NCBI RefSeq assembly: GCF_042453785.1
Contig: NC_091665.1
Location: forward strand, 24,829,501 to 24,893,500
Reading direction: 5' to 3'
From: Malus domestica
Lineage: Eukaryota; Streptophyta; Magnoliopsida; Rosales; Rosaceae
DNA length: 64,000 bases
In this document: positions 23,164-35,160 of the stretch, one piece after another
Layout of the letters: the number at the start of each line of letters is the position of its first letter
Position numbering within the stretch: the first letter of the stretch is position 1
Position numbers and translations under genes: made by a program
The notes under the pieces: generated by a model
What the model saw: only the letters and a program-made list of their open reading frames with translations
The model's database searches: none
Told to the model about the DNA's origin: nothing

Positions 23164-23293
23164 AAGTTGCTCTCAGTGGTAAAGAGGAGTATTGCCCTTG
23201 AATCACGGCATGCGTTCGAACCCCCTTGGCTGCCTAATCTAACATCTAATCTTACAAATCTATCATTTGACGAAAAAAAAGAAAGAAGAAAAC
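23164..23293 (+). mobile_element. tRNA-derived SINE
   Basis: Box-A-like TTGCTCTCAGTGGTAAAGAG and box-B-like CGTTCGAACCCCC, then an A-rich end. The TSD is CTCATGTGCAC (23153-23163) and CTCATATGCAC (23294-23304). The paralogous site near 38000 has CTCATATACGCC without the SINE. Confidence 0.75.
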
Positions 23294-23506
23294 CTCATAT
23301 GCACCAAATATTGTCTAATATATGCATTTAACGAGGAGCATTATAGAAGTGACACACCTAAATTAAAATTCTCTCCCAAATTAGAGAAAATTAATTAGAA
23401 TTTTATTTTATTAATGATGAAGAAAAATTGTTTGAACTAAATATTGTAGGGGCTACTTCGAAGAGTCGACCCTTCCAAAAATTCTCAAAGGCACAAGGCT
23501 GAATCC

Positions 23507-23766
23507 TGTTAAGCATTATACAAAAAAGAGAACAAAGAGATTGTAAAAGAAGAGGAAGGAAACAGAGAAGGCTTAGAGAGAGAAAGAGAATGAATTTGCA
23601 CTTGTATTTTCTGGATTGATTCCCTGGTTACAAGGATACAATTGCTATATATGTGAATACTCAGCTAACTGCCTTATTTGAATCTAACACTTAGCAACAA
23701 TCCTAACTAAATATTATAACAGCAACAATCCTAACTACCTTATCTATTTGGCTACATACTCTAACA
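23507..23766 (-). repeat. copia 3' LTR
   Basis: 260 bp, TG...CA. It gives the uninterrupted reference for the split 5' LTR. Confidence 0.88.
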
Positions 23767-23807
23767 TCCCCCCCACAAGCTCATGGTGGTCCAAGCATGA
23801 GATTGTT

Positions 23808-25560
23808 TCATTTGGAGAGTATCTGGCAATCTAAACTCTTTCTGGATAATATTCCTTGAAATTGGAGAGTGGAATATCTAGTCACTGCTGCACATATACT
23901 CTGCAAATAAGAAAACCTCCTAGCATATGGAGCTTGTATTTTACCATTATATCGTGTATACCATAGTACCCAAATCAGCATAAACTTGGTGCCCCCACCT
24001 TTATCAAAAATTCTCATATGGTAGCCTAACTGAATATCAAATATACTTCCACCTTTGCATAACCAAAGTACATAAAATCCTCGGAACTCATGTACAACAG
24101 TTTGAGTATGAACACCAATTTTCGCCTTGTTGTCAGAGTTAAGAACTGAAAATATCACTTGGATACACAATTGTAAACCCATTGAAATCGACTGAGAGTT
24201 TGCACTTTCCTTGTCCATACATTCAAAAACTTGTTTTTCAGCATCATCTAAACACATTTCATCTTCTGAAACAATGAAGTGAGAGAGAAAACCAGACTGG
24301 CGATCATAAGCTGTATGAATTTCAACATTATAATTGCTCTGTAAATGAGTTTCATGATTTTTGTGTTGTTTATGGGGTGCAGTGGGCTTTATGACAGTGA
24401 TGGTAGCCAACCCATTAGCTAAGTCAAATGAATTGAGGTCTTCCAGGACATGATCAAGCTCTGGCTCATCTTCACCTTCATCATCTACATAGTGTTCATT
24501 CTCAGAGGAGTCTGATTTATGCTGCTTAGATAAGTTGTTTCCCACATTTGGATATCCAACATATCCCACAACTACATTACTAGAAGCTGAGAGACAATCA
24601 ACACCAAAATGATCTTTTTGTGAACAAATTTGATGTGTAGTAATTTCAGGTGGCAGAGAACTAGGATATGGAGATGGAGGTGAGCTAAGAATTCCATTAT
24701 AACTATCAACATTATTATCATAGCTTGACCTAAAATTGGATTGAGCATGATAACCACCACTGAAGCCAACATGAAATTGAGAGCTAAAGAGAGGAAAGAA
24801 AGAACCTTTTGTCTCACATTCAACAAAAGCACAATCCACAATGGCTTCCTCAGCAAGCAATTGTGCATGAAAGTCCTTGAGTGAAATGATACTTTCACAC
24901 CCTATGAGTACACATTTAAATGTGTTGCATTTTGGAGGAAGTCCATTCAACGCAATGATCACAAAGTCTTCATCAGCAGGTGTGACACCAAGAATAGAAA
25001 GTCAGTCCCCTGTTTCTTTAATTTTTTGGAGATACTGGGAAATTGAATATGATCCCTTCTTAATGTTGTAAAGATTAGTCTGTAATTTAATTATACTGGT
25101 TTTTGTACTTGGTAAAAAAAAACTAGTTTTGAAGCATCTCTTGAGAACTCTTGCTACAAATTACATAGGAAATAGTGGATGAAGAAAGTGTGGTAATAAT
25201 TAACAACATCAAGGAATGATTATGCATTTTCTAGACTTTGTACTTATCGGTTTCAATTCTTGAAGATGAAGTACCAGATGTTACCTCTGAATCTCCTAAA
25301 GAAGTAGAAGGAAACTGAGCAAGACACAGATTAAATCCGTCAATGAACCCCATAATTCCATGGACTTCAAGCATCAACTGCATCTGAAAACGCCATTGTA
25401 GATAGTTGGTCACATCCAGTTTCACGGTAACATATGTGGAAACAAATGGAATCAATCCAGTGATCAGTGATTGCAAGATTTGAAGTTGATTCACAGTTAC
25501 CATTTCAAAAAATTGCAAAGAAATCTGTCTGAGGAAAAGGCTTAAACACTTGGCGTGCAC
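23808..25560 (-). pseudogene. copia gag-like polyprotein, frameshifted
   Basis: The N-terminal part (25560-25231) holds TVKLDVTNYLQWRFQMQLML and HGIMGFIDGF, the start of a plant copia gag domain in the UBN2/gag-polypeptide families. The middle and end (24962-23808) continue with NGLPPKCNTFKCVLIG and SLKDFHAQLLAEEA, then low-complexity sequence without a clear CCHC knuckle. The join between the two parts (about 25230-24963) contains stops and a frame change. After SEDEMCLDDAEKQVF the protein matches nothing I recognise and may be captured or non-gag. No protease, integrase, reverse transcriptase or RNase H follows. Confidence 0.7.
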
Positions 25561-25841
25561 AAATTTTCAAAGCGAAGAATGAAGAACTGGGTAATCTTGA
25601 TACACCCATAAGACAAAAGAAGAAATAATTTCGTGTAGCGGAAGCAAAAATAAAGGATCGAAGAAGCTGATCAAGCTTTAATGGCGACTGATACCATGTT
25701 AAGCATTATACAGAAAAGAGAACATAGAGATTGTAGAAGAAGAAGAATGAAACATAGAAGGCTTAGAGAGAGAAAGAGAATGAATTTGCACTTGTATTTT
25801 CTTGATTGATTCCCTGGTTACAAGGATACAATTGCTATATA

Positions 25842-27560
25842 TGTGGATGAAAATTTTCTCCTTCTCCTTTTGTTGACCCTAAAAACTACCAAGTCTACGT
25901 GGCGCGTAGGCCGAGTAATCTATAAGCTAACTACATCTTTTGGTTGAATGCGGAGCGTGCCAACTTGTCGGCCAAGCTCGGCTGAGGAGAAAAATTTATT
26001 GATGTTGCGTTGGGTGCGCGACTGACTTCTGCGTCTCGCGATTGCGATTGAGGAAGGAACACGTCTTGGCCTCTTGGGTTCTCGAACTTGAAGACAAGGC
26101 TACTATTCTTATGAAGTTCACAAATCATCACTGTCGGATTCGGTCACAGTGATGGTATTCGTCAGAGTAAACTCACTCTGAATCGACACCAAAGTGTAAG
26201 GGCACAAATACTCAAAGCGGATATATGTCTTAACAATAAACGTGGTTCGGTCGTTGGAATGCCAAACTCTAAATCCCACTTGAGAGTATCCAATCATAAA
26301 CTAACTCGGCATGCAATGTGCCGAGCCTAATAAACTGTAACACCTCACTTTGCCGAGAAGGCTAATGAGATGACCTCGATCAATAAGGATTCGGAAATCC
26401 TTCTCGACCGAGACTTGGATAGATAACCAGTCACCCTCGACACAGTGCTATCTATGTTGACTGAAGATGCTGCGAGACTGGCTGGTTCTATGGTGACAGT
26501 GCTATCTATGCCGACTGAAGATATCACCGATTGCCTTCATAGTGCTGTTTATCCAAACTGAAGGTGTGCTGGCGAAAAAAGAAAAGGAAAAAATCTCAAG
26601 GTTGTTGAGAGAATTTGCGCAGGGCAGTTGTGTGTTGAATTGGAGGGGGCTATTCCGTTGCACAACGCCTCTGTATTTATAGGGACGTGTTGCATTGATC
26701 CCTGAGCATATTTTGCGTGGATCAGATTCATAATGTAACTATCTAACCAATTTAAAAACCTCCATCATTATCTTCTTTTCTCCTTATTTTGTCCATCATT
26801 ATCTAAATATATGATAATCTCCATGTGCTGGAACCAAGGTGCAATTACGCACTTTTCAAAAAATTCAAACTTGATCCCATCTTTTCCATTTTTTCAAAGC
26901 CCACAAGTTCCAACTTGATGCAATTTGCTTGATCAAATTCTTGGCACCCTGCCAAGAATATTCGGTTATCCATGCACGCAAAACAACCCTCTGTCGTCTA
27001 GGTGAATTCCAAACTCATTTGTTTACTAATTATCATCATCATTTAAATGGATAATAATCAATTTGTAGCACGCCACTTGAATCTATCAGTCACCTAAACT
27101 GATCACACCCACACATCCACACGCCAAACATTCAGATTAACTTGAATTATTATCACCATCATTTAAATGGATAATAATCAATTTGTAGCACGCCACTTGA
27201 ATCTATCAGTCACCTAAACTGATCACACCCACACATCCACATGCCAAACATTCAGATTAACTTGAATTATGCTACTGTGTTTCCAGCTGGAATCTTTCAT
27301 AATAAATTATTATTAAAAGATAATTATGATAAAAATCATAACATTATCCCTTAATAATAACCAAAATGAATTATCTCAACTTTTCATCTGACGGTGTGAA
27401 GTTATGCTTTCTCAATGACCTTGATTGCATGGATCGACGGTGTAAATTTTGGTTGATTCTCCACTGCTTGCGTGTAAGAAACCCGGTGTGTCTTAGGGGT
27501 AACTTTGTCCTTTTTACCCAAAAATCCACGTGTCGCCTCTTGATTATTTTTGGCTCCACA
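25842..27560 (-). repeat. 3' LTR of the nested gypsy element
   Basis: 1719 bp. It holds a GAACCACGTTTATTGTTAAG-type stretch (minus strand, about 26225-26245) usual near R/U5 of gypsy LTRs, and a tandem duplication at 27029-27268. It matches the 5' LTR only at the two ends (about 45 bp and 120 bp). Confidence 0.75.
27029..27268. repeat. about 120-bp tandem duplication in the 3' LTR
   Basis: Two nearly identical units in a row contain ATTTAAATGGATAATAATCA and CACACCCACACATCCACA; they differ at only a few bases. Confidence 0.92.
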
Positions 27561-27576
27561 AGTGCCCCCACACCTG

Positions 27577-28327
27577 TTGGGCTGCTCGTAGGAAAGGGCA
27601 GTAGGTGTAGAGATCTTCTTGCTCTAGGAAACTTAGGACTGCTTTTTATTTTGATGTAGATTCTCTCTTTAATATGAAATTAGATCCTTCTAGGAAAGGG
27701 AAATAAATTTCTTTCAACGCCTTTTTAAGTCTACCTTAAGTGGGTTATTAAATCAACTTTGGAGAGTGATTCATTCTACCCTACAAGAGAGAGAGCTTAG
27801 AGGATATTTGTTCCCCCTCCTCTAGCAATCTTCTACATCTTGCTCGTGCAAAGGATCGTCTTTCTTTGCTTTCTTCGTCTTTTCTGGGCCACATCGATGC
27901 AAGAAAAACTTAATTCTTCTTGTCTTCTTCTTGGGTGGTGCTGCCACGGGGTAGTCGTCGAGGTGATGCGGCACGTCGACTGGCAGGGGCCAGAAGTCGG
28001 TTTGGCATGGGCCAAGGAAGTGGTTGACATTGGTCATTGCTTGCGTTGCTCAGCTTGATTAAAGCTAAAGGTTGGCTCGGCATGGGTCGAGGAAGTGGCC
28101 TAGCATGGGCAACGGTTTGGGCTGCCATGTCTGGACTGAGGAAACTGCTTGAGTTTGATTTCTTTGCTGCCGTAGATGGAGCAATCAAGGATAGGGCTGT
28201 CAAGATCGGAACTGCCGAAGATGAAGTGTTGGATAAGCGAACTATTAAGTGCAAAAAATGGTTGCTGCCTAGTTGATCTTCAAGCATTCGATCTTTTAAA
28301 CTATGTGACATTCTCACATTAAAGAGC
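27577..28327. other. internal non-coding region of the nested gypsy element
   Basis: Open frames on both strands (about 27822-28317) are compositional and lack any domain. The stretch is where pol would be expected, and pol is absent. Confidence 0.5.
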
Positions 28328-28890
28328 TTACCCAGGTGGGTGTCGGGAAATTAGTTTACCCTTTCGCACTGGAGAGCAATTAGTTTACCCTCTCACACTG
28401 GAGAGCAATTAGTTTAACCTATCGTACTGGAGAGCAGACCCTTTTGGGTGTCGGGGAATTGGTTTACCTTTCGCACTGGAGAGCAATTAGTTTAACCTCT
28501 CACATTGGAGAGTATACCCTTTTGGGTGTTGGGGAATTGGTTTACGCTCTCGCACTGGAGAGCAATTTGTTTAACCTATTGCACTGGAGAGCAGACCCTT
28601 TTGGGTGTCGGGGAATTGGTTTACCCTCTCGCACTGGAGATCAATTAGTTTACCCTCTCACACTGTAAAGCAATTAGTTTAACCTTTCGCACTGGAAAGC
28701 AGACCATTTTGGGTGTCGGGGAATTAGTTTACCCTATCGCACTTGAGAGCAATTAGTTTACCTTCTCACACTGGAGAGCAATTAGTTTAACTTCTCGCAC
28801 TGGAGAACAGACCCTTTTGGGTGTTGGGGAATTGGTTTACCATCTCGTACTGGAGAGCAATTAGTTTATCTTCTTGCACTGGAGAGCAAA
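28328..28890. repeat. minisatellite of the nested gypsy element
   Basis: Blocks of about 29-30 bp (GGAGAGCAATTAGTTTACCC plus TCTCGCACT) are punctuated by CCTTTTGGGTGTCGGGGAAT every 115-150 bp. Roughly 15 short blocks occur, in a higher-order pattern. Confidence 0.9.
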
Positions 28891-29211
28891 CCCAGAAAGG
28901 GTTTTGAGCAATTGTTGTGGATAGTAGTTGAGCTAGGCTTATGAATAACTTCTTGAATCTTCATTGAGAATAAAGAAATAAATCAACTGTGCTGGAAGGT
29001 AGAAACTGCATAACAAACTGGATATTCTTCGGCTTGTGAAGCCTTGTTCGTCAAGCTGCTTGAGTCTTCGAACTTATTTGGAAAAAAATCTAAACGTGGT
29101 TTAGGGGGTGATGGGAACTTCCTCTGCTTGTGTAGGCCGTTTTGTTGACCTGTCAAGATACTCATCGCATCGGCCCTCATTTTGTCAGCTTCTCAAGGTA
29201 CTGCTTCCACT

Positions 29212-31257
29212 TTAGGCATCCGTTGATAATGTGGCCTGGTCCTGATAGAATACACAATATTTTGTATGATCCAGCCTGGTAAGATCGCCTTTCATGGGTG
29301 GCGGCAGTTCGAACCAAGGTTCATTCTTGAGCTTGCGGAGAATTTGACCGATTGGAACTGTGAACTTGGTAAATGTTTCAAGCGCTGAGTCTTCTCTAGT
29401 CGGGGAACGTTCTATGTGCTTCTTTTCCGACTCATTTTTATTAGATTGCTTGGCCTCGTCCCATAATGCATGCTTTTCTGCCAAAACATACGAAGCTGTT
29501 AGGATTAATTCTTCTCCCATGATCAATTTTTCGAATAAAGGATGTTCGGTGGGAAGCCCATTTCTGAATGCTGCCATTGCTATGTCTTCGTTGCAGCCAA
29601 CAATCTTGGCCTTCTCCACCTTGAACCTCTTGACATAGTTGCGAATTGTCTCCCAAAGGTCTTTTACGATGCTGAAGAGATGGTCGGATGTCATTTTGAT
29701 TGAGTGGTTAAATGAATACTTCTTAGTGAAAACAAAGGAAAGTTCGTTAAAACTTCGGATCGACTGCGGTGGTAGAGTGTGAAACCAGTCTTGCACATTG
29801 CCTTGTAGAGTTGTGGCAAAAATTTTACACATAAACGCATCGTTGTTCCTGTAAAGGATCATGGTACTGCGATAATATTTGAGATGTTGATCCGGATCTT
29901 CGTCTCCCTTGTACGGAATGAAGTGAGGCATAGTGAACCCGCGAGGTGGATCTATCCACTCGATCTCATTCGTGAATGGTGACATGCTTATGTTGGTCAT
30001 GTCTCGTTGAAGCGTATCATTAGCAGCTTTGTTTCGTTGGAAATTACGTAGTCATTCAGTTAGGAGCCTATCAACTTCTTCTTGAATTTGCCTCTGCTGG
30101 GGCAATGGAATTTTCGATTGCCCCCGGTCGTAACCTATAGGTTTGGGCCATTCTTCCCTCTGCTCGACTTGTCTATGTCGCGGCTGCGGTGCATATGGCA
30201 TTTTCCTGGCAAGCGAACGGGTTGCTCGCAGTCTGCCGGTTGAACTTGAGTCGGATTGAGCGATTTCTTCTTTCCGTTTGCCATGCTGCCTCCTCCAATG
30301 TGAGGTGGAGAATACTCCTTGTGAGCTTGGTTGTGAATGATCATTTTGCTTGGAAAGTTGTCCATGTTGATAATCAAAATGTGACCTCAACCGTGAACGT
30401 ATGCTCGTCCATGAGCTTGATCGGGATTGCACGTTCCTCCACGCGCTAAGACGAGAGTATTCATTATCCCAAGGACCTAGGCAGGAGCGTAAACTACCAG
30501 AACGCCCGGACTGTGGCTGGTTGATAGGCTGCTTGCCGGGATGCTGGTGGAGAAGTTCATCTGCCCTTGTCCTACTTAGGGATACCTCGTCTAGGGAACG
30601 TTGGATCTCAGTGCATTTCAAGAGTTGATTCACCAAGGTTGTCTGTTGTGCAAGGGCGCTGGTCAACTCTATGACTTGTCGAGACAAATGTTGTTCGCCA
30701 TTTGGATTGGAAGAGCTTGGAATGAATGTGCTTCCTCGAGCAATGGAAGTGCAGTAGGCTCTGGGCACGAGATTTGAATTGAGAAATGTCAAATCCGCGG
30801 TGAAGTGTGGTGAAAATGCCCATGGCTCAATGGTTAGTCTGGATGGTTGAAATAGTCTTGGGCTGATTTGGGCTGCTTTGAGTGTTACAGAAGCAGGCTG
30901 GGCCGCGGGAGCTGACTGGGCCACGAGAGTGGGCTGCTCAGCGGGTGATGCTCGCGAATGCGAGGCTTGGGCTCAAATTGGCAACGCATTGGGCTTGCGT
31001 TAGGCATGAAGTGACATGGCTCGGGCCGTGGCTTTGGTGGCATGGGCCTTGGATAGCACCGCTTGGGCCGTAGTGGTGGAGCTATGGACCTCGCCGCGGG
31101 TGATTGCCGTGGTGGCCACCACAGTGGTTGCCATGGTGGAGCCTTGTGGTTGTGGTGCCGCTCCCCCTAAGATCACATTTAGTCTCGTGGATCGCCGCGA
31201 TCCCATTTCTTGAATATTGGAATTTTCACTTGTGGAATTTTCTAAATTTCTAGCCAT
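29212..31257 (-). pseudogene. gypsy gag polyprotein, in three frames
   Basis: The N terminus starts at 31257 (MARNLENSTSENSNIQEMGS). A middle part at 30924-30052 is rich in Ser, Arg and Gln. The capsid-like part at 30000-29212 shows the Retrotrans_gag core: FIPYKGDEDPDQHLKYYRST, FATTLQGNVQDWFHTLPPQSI, SFNELSFVFTKKYS, KDLWETIRNYVKRFKVEKA and AFRNGLPTEHPLFEKL. The parts are separated by stops and at least one frame change. Gag packages the element's RNA; with no pol, movement would need enzymes from a related element. Confidence 0.8.
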
Positions 31258-31419
31258 TGTATTTCTCTTTTACGTTTTATCAAAGAATCTTGGCAAATAA
31301 AAAATTCTAATAATAAGAACGTACGAAAAATACAAGTGGACTAGAAAATATAGAAAATAGAAAAAAAACCTTTTTGCGTGAGAGTCTTCTATGAATGTGA
31401 ATCTCAACTCTCAATGAAG

Positions 31420-31958
31420 TGGATGCAAATTTTCTCCTTCTCCTTCTTTGACAAAATTGCATCAATAAAACAATTAACACATTTGGTCAAGGCCAAGAGC
31501 CTTACGTGCCCACGATGAATGGGGGGGGGGCTTTGGCCGAAGAACCTCCGATGCCAAAGTTAGAAATTAGAGAGAAAAAGTGTTTAGAGAATTTTTGGGA
31601 GTTTTGCAAGAGTATGAACTTGGGTTTTTAGAGAGAATAGGGGCATATATATAGCACAAGGAGGTGGCCGGCCCTTGAGCTTTTTTGTGTGAAAAATTAG
31701 TGATTTAATTTGGTGATTTAATGGATTAATTGAGGATTAATCCATTAATTTGCCTAATTAATTTATATGGGAGGTTATAGAATAATTTCTTTGTAGAGGA
31801 TGTAGAGTAAAGATGGATGAGATAAATTTGAACTTGTTACCTATTTTTTGGTTGATTCTCCATTGCTTGCGTGTAGGAAACTCGGTGTATCTTAGGGGTA
31901 ACTTTGTCCTTTTTACCCAAAATCCACGTGTCGCCTCTTGATTATTTTTGGCTCCACA
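31420..31958 (-). repeat. 5' LTR of the nested gypsy element
   Basis: About 540 bp. The last part (31845-31958) matches 27445-27560 closely and the first bases match the other end of the 3' LTR, but the middle is unrelated. It has its own TATA-like CTATATATATG (minus strand, about 31650). Confidence 0.65.
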
Positions 31959-32059
31959 ATATATATGAATACTCAGCTAACTGCCTTATCTGAATCTAAC
32001 TGAATATTATAATAGCAACAATCCTAACTGCCATAATTATTTGGCTACATACTCTAACA

Positions 32060-32420
32060 AACCCAAGCCTAAGAGGGGATTTGGAAATAGTTTTCAACCA
32101 GCAATAGACGTGCCTCGGTTAGAACCTTATTAGCTGCGTCATTGCTCCAAGCGCAAAAATGACAACACGTTGTGGTTGGCTCCAGGCGTTTGCAACTCTG
32201 CATTCTTCACTTGATCGATGTGGGACAAAGTTTTTCTCTTAAATATGTCTCAAGACTCTTAACAATCTAACACATCACACAATTATATATTATTGTCAAA
32301 ACAATCCAAATATTACAAGCCAGACGACAAAGCAACAACACTAGAAAATTACTTTTGAAAACAAAAAAGCACTTGTTGAGAATACCAATCGACATCCTTA
32401 AGTTTAATTGTTGTGTAAAT
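32060..32420. other. downstream flank of the methyltransferase pseudogene
   Basis: It aligns with 44370-44737 downstream of the intact gene (GGAAATAGTTTTCAACCAGC, ACACATCACACAATTATATA in both). Confidence 0.8.
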
Positions 32421-33867
32421 TTATGGAAAAGCTTGAATCATTGATTGGACCGCATGAATAGGTGTGATTGTGTATCGGCTAAATCCAGCCTCTCCAAGAA
32501 CATATCCCCATTCCTTCAAGGTCCTTTCTTTGCCTGTGTTTGTATGGGCCAGCATCACCATGCCTAGCATCAATCTCACATCTGCTAGCTTGTTTTCTTC
32601 TTTTCCATCTTCGATCACAGCTTCTATGATTATAACTTTCCCTCTATCGTTCAGAATAGCTTCTCTGCACTTTTTAGGATACGAATACAGTCGTCGTCTC
32701 CCTAGTTGTGAAGAACCCACTCAATTCAAAAAAAGAGAATTAGATCATACTTTTCACATAACGCATCTTGTCTATCAAGCAAGAATAGAGGAACCCCATT
32801 TTTTCTCGATGGTAATAAGCAAATCACATGATGTGATGGTTGATATGTTTGTTAACTGACATCTTAATTATATTAAGTCATAAGTTGTGCTCCCTAGCTC
32901 TATTGAGGTTTCATTGGGGGATTAATATTAAACAAGACGACTGCTAGCTAGCAATTTTCAAGGCAATAATCTTCCTAAGTGGTTTAATTTTATTGGTTTC
33001 CTTAAACTATAAATATACTAACCATGATAAGTTCAACATCAGCCCACAAAAAAAAGTCACCTCCGACATTCTCAATCCGATCACACTCCTGAGCAACATA
33101 CACAACATAAGGAAGATCAAAGTTGATGCCTCGAATCCACGGACAAGTCTCGACCAACAAGCACAACGTAGTCCCATTACCACCACCCACACCTACTATT
33201 GTCTCGAGCCCTTTGAACACCTCTAAACAGCTTTCAATCACTGTAGGCACATCTACCCTTGCATCACAAGCCATTGCATCATTGATGAGCTTGCTGTGAT
33301 CAGGATTGGCGGCGGCAAAGCTCCATAAATCTTCTCCACGCACTACCTCAAATGACGGATTGCTATTTCCTCAAAGCCGGGCACTTAGGCCGTGCCATGA
33401 TGCCAGCATTACTGGGCTACTCTCGAGCAAAATGAACGCAGCCACGCTATTTTCTCCGGATTTTAATAGCCGTTTGGACAAAGGTTTTTGTGCATAACCT
33501 TTGGGGCCTAATTCCGTTGGTTTTTCTTTGAATATTTTGAGGTGGACTAGTACCCTCATGACGCGGTATAGGCGAGAAGGATCACAACTTAGAGCAGACG
33601 AGAGCTCTAAGAGTGTCATGGGGCTGCCATGGCTTTCAATTGCATCCGCTATCCCGAGTTCAATGGCGCATTTTACAACGCGATTTTAACAAATCCGAAC
33701 ACATATTTCCACACATCCACTTTCGCACGCTCTTCTTCTTCTTCCCAGGTTAACTCTCTTTTTGTATCTTCCGTTTTTTCTCTGCGTGTGCGTCTTGTTG
33801 TCGAAAGCTCAACAAAATGTGCAAGATCGTGAGTGGAAACAAACAATGACAAGGAAGAGATAAACAA
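32421..33867 (-). pseudogene. broken paralogue of the O-methyltransferase gene
   Basis: Exon 1 spans about 33867-33024 and exon 2 about 32727-32421. Damage relative to the gene at 44738-46472: a frame disruption after WKYVFGFVKIAL near 33680; a CGA-to-TGA stop at 33371-33373 (after SARL); loss of the SAM-site acid residues (VGVGGGNGT instead of VDVGGGDGT); a small deletion at the end of exon 1 (FFLWADVELIM); and in exon 2 HDWGDDD becomes HN-stop-GDDD (TAG at 32702-32704). The exon 2 C terminus (GKVIIIEAVIEDGKEENKLADV and on) is otherwise well kept, so the loss is recent compared with the duplication. Confidence 0.9.
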
Positions 33868-33889
33868 ACAATGAAACCAAGTAACACAC

Positions 33890-35150
33890 AGAAATAATGG
33901 GTTAGTTGGTCTCTTTTCACTCTATTTCATTGGCTCCGTAAGAAGCTCTTTATATTACAAACTATATAGCCAATATCTAAAACCATTAACTACATGTTCC
34001 CACCTCACTTGACAACATTTATTGCGAGTACTAGCTATTTGGGTTAATATTTGAACATTGGACTACAAGTATGTGGAAGCCCAATGATGCCGATTAAAAG
34101 AAAACTTGCCCGAAACCCATCATCGAGCCCATAGACAAGTTGGCACCTTCCCATTAATGCATAGGTCATGTGCCTATGATTTAAAATGTCAAGTGATGGG
34201 GACTAACTCACAATCGGCCAAAAACCACTTTTCAGTGGCAACACAAGTAAAAAGCTGATGACTCACTACCCTCCAAGTGTTTTCGGGCAAGAGCAAAGTC
34301 ACTATAGTCGGGCTAAACTGCCTATAAAAGGAGGAAGAGGCCCAAGAGACAAAGATACTCAACCAATCAATCAAACAAACAAACATACAAATTCTGGTCT
34401 CAAGCCAGATTTGCATCTAAAAGCTGTAATCAGCCCAGATCTCAATAATTTTAGGATCATTCCCTACAAAAGCCATCTTTTGTCTAGTTTAGAAGCTCTG
34501 CTATCACCCCTAGTGGCTTAGTATCGATTCCCTTGTGTAAACTTGTTTACCATCCATCCCTTTTTTAGCATATAAACCCTGTAAACTCAAAAGAGAAGTG
34601 ATTGCAAGAAGTTCAACCTTACCCGACAAGGTGAAATCTTGCTCAAAGCTCTTTGTTTGTTTTATAAGTTAATAGATCTACTACTTAATGTCTTCTCCAA
34701 CATGTTTTCAAGTCATTTCCATCAGTTTTCCCATTATAAGTGTTCCATTTGCATCCAGATCTGGTTAGTTTAATGGACATGCTATCATTAAAATCAATCA
34801 AGAACCAAGTAAATGACTTAAGGGGATCTGAACTCCCTCCATTCGAACATACAAGACTATGAACTAAAAGACCTTGTTCGCAAGGCAAGAAAAAGAACTT
34901 AATGTGGACTTAACCCATCCACGACAATCCTTTGATAACAAGAAGTTTGAGTAACTTGGGGCACAAGTAATTGACTAAACACAATCTTGTTCTACATTTG
35001 CTATACTGAGATAGTAGTGCACGCCTAGCACTTGGTTAGTTTTGATTGCGAGCCTCAATGCCTATACCTAAGTCCCCACAAAGGCACATTTCAAAACTAA
35101 CTCTATCCTTTTCTTGCAGCACATTAGCAAGCAAGAGTCTGACTACACAT
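33890..35150. other. unclassified intergenic DNA
   Basis: Open frames of 60-87 codons occur on both strands but show no motif. The composition suggests old repeat DNA, with no terminal structure that I could define. Confidence 0.45.
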
Positions 35151-35160
35151 CTAGACCCGG

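Larger units (their letters stand above)
25842..31958 (-). mobile_element. gypsy-type non-autonomous LTR element nested in the copia LTR
   Basis: It begins TGTGGATG and ends GGCTCCACA, with the 5-bp TSD ATATA at 25837-25841 and 31959-31963. The order on the minus strand is 5' LTR (31958 to about 31420), gag-like frames (31257-29212), a minisatellite (28890-28328), a purine tract (GGTGTGGGGGCAC at about 27562-27575) and 3' LTR (27560-25842). There is no pol. Gag type and a 3' tandem repeat fit the Tat side of gypsy elements; this is inference. Confidence 0.85.
23507..32059 (-). mobile_element. gag-only copia element, its 5' LTR split by a nested gypsy element
   Basis: LTRs start TGTTAAGCATTATAC and end CATACTCTAACA. 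The 3' LTR is 23507-23766; the 5' LTR is 25697-25841 plus 31964-32059. Next to the 5' LTR is TGATACCA, the complement of the TGGTATCA primer site for initiator Met-tRNA. Next to the 3' LTR is a purine tract (GGGGGGGA on the minus strand). The 5-bp TSD is AATCC/AACCC (23502-23506, 32060-32064). The paralogous empty site at about 44370 reads GACTAAACCCAAGCC without interruption. Between the LTRs there is only gag-like coding, so the element is non-autonomous. Confidence 0.88.

Noticed and set aside
27822-28317. Open frames of 65-135 codons on both strands between the gypsy LTR and the minisatellite.
   Set aside because: No gag or pol motif and opposite frames equally open; treated as non-coding internal sequence.
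28328-28890. A CRISPR-like array of regular short repeats.
   Set aside because: The spacers are themselves repeats, the unit is degenerate, and it lies in a plant retroelement.
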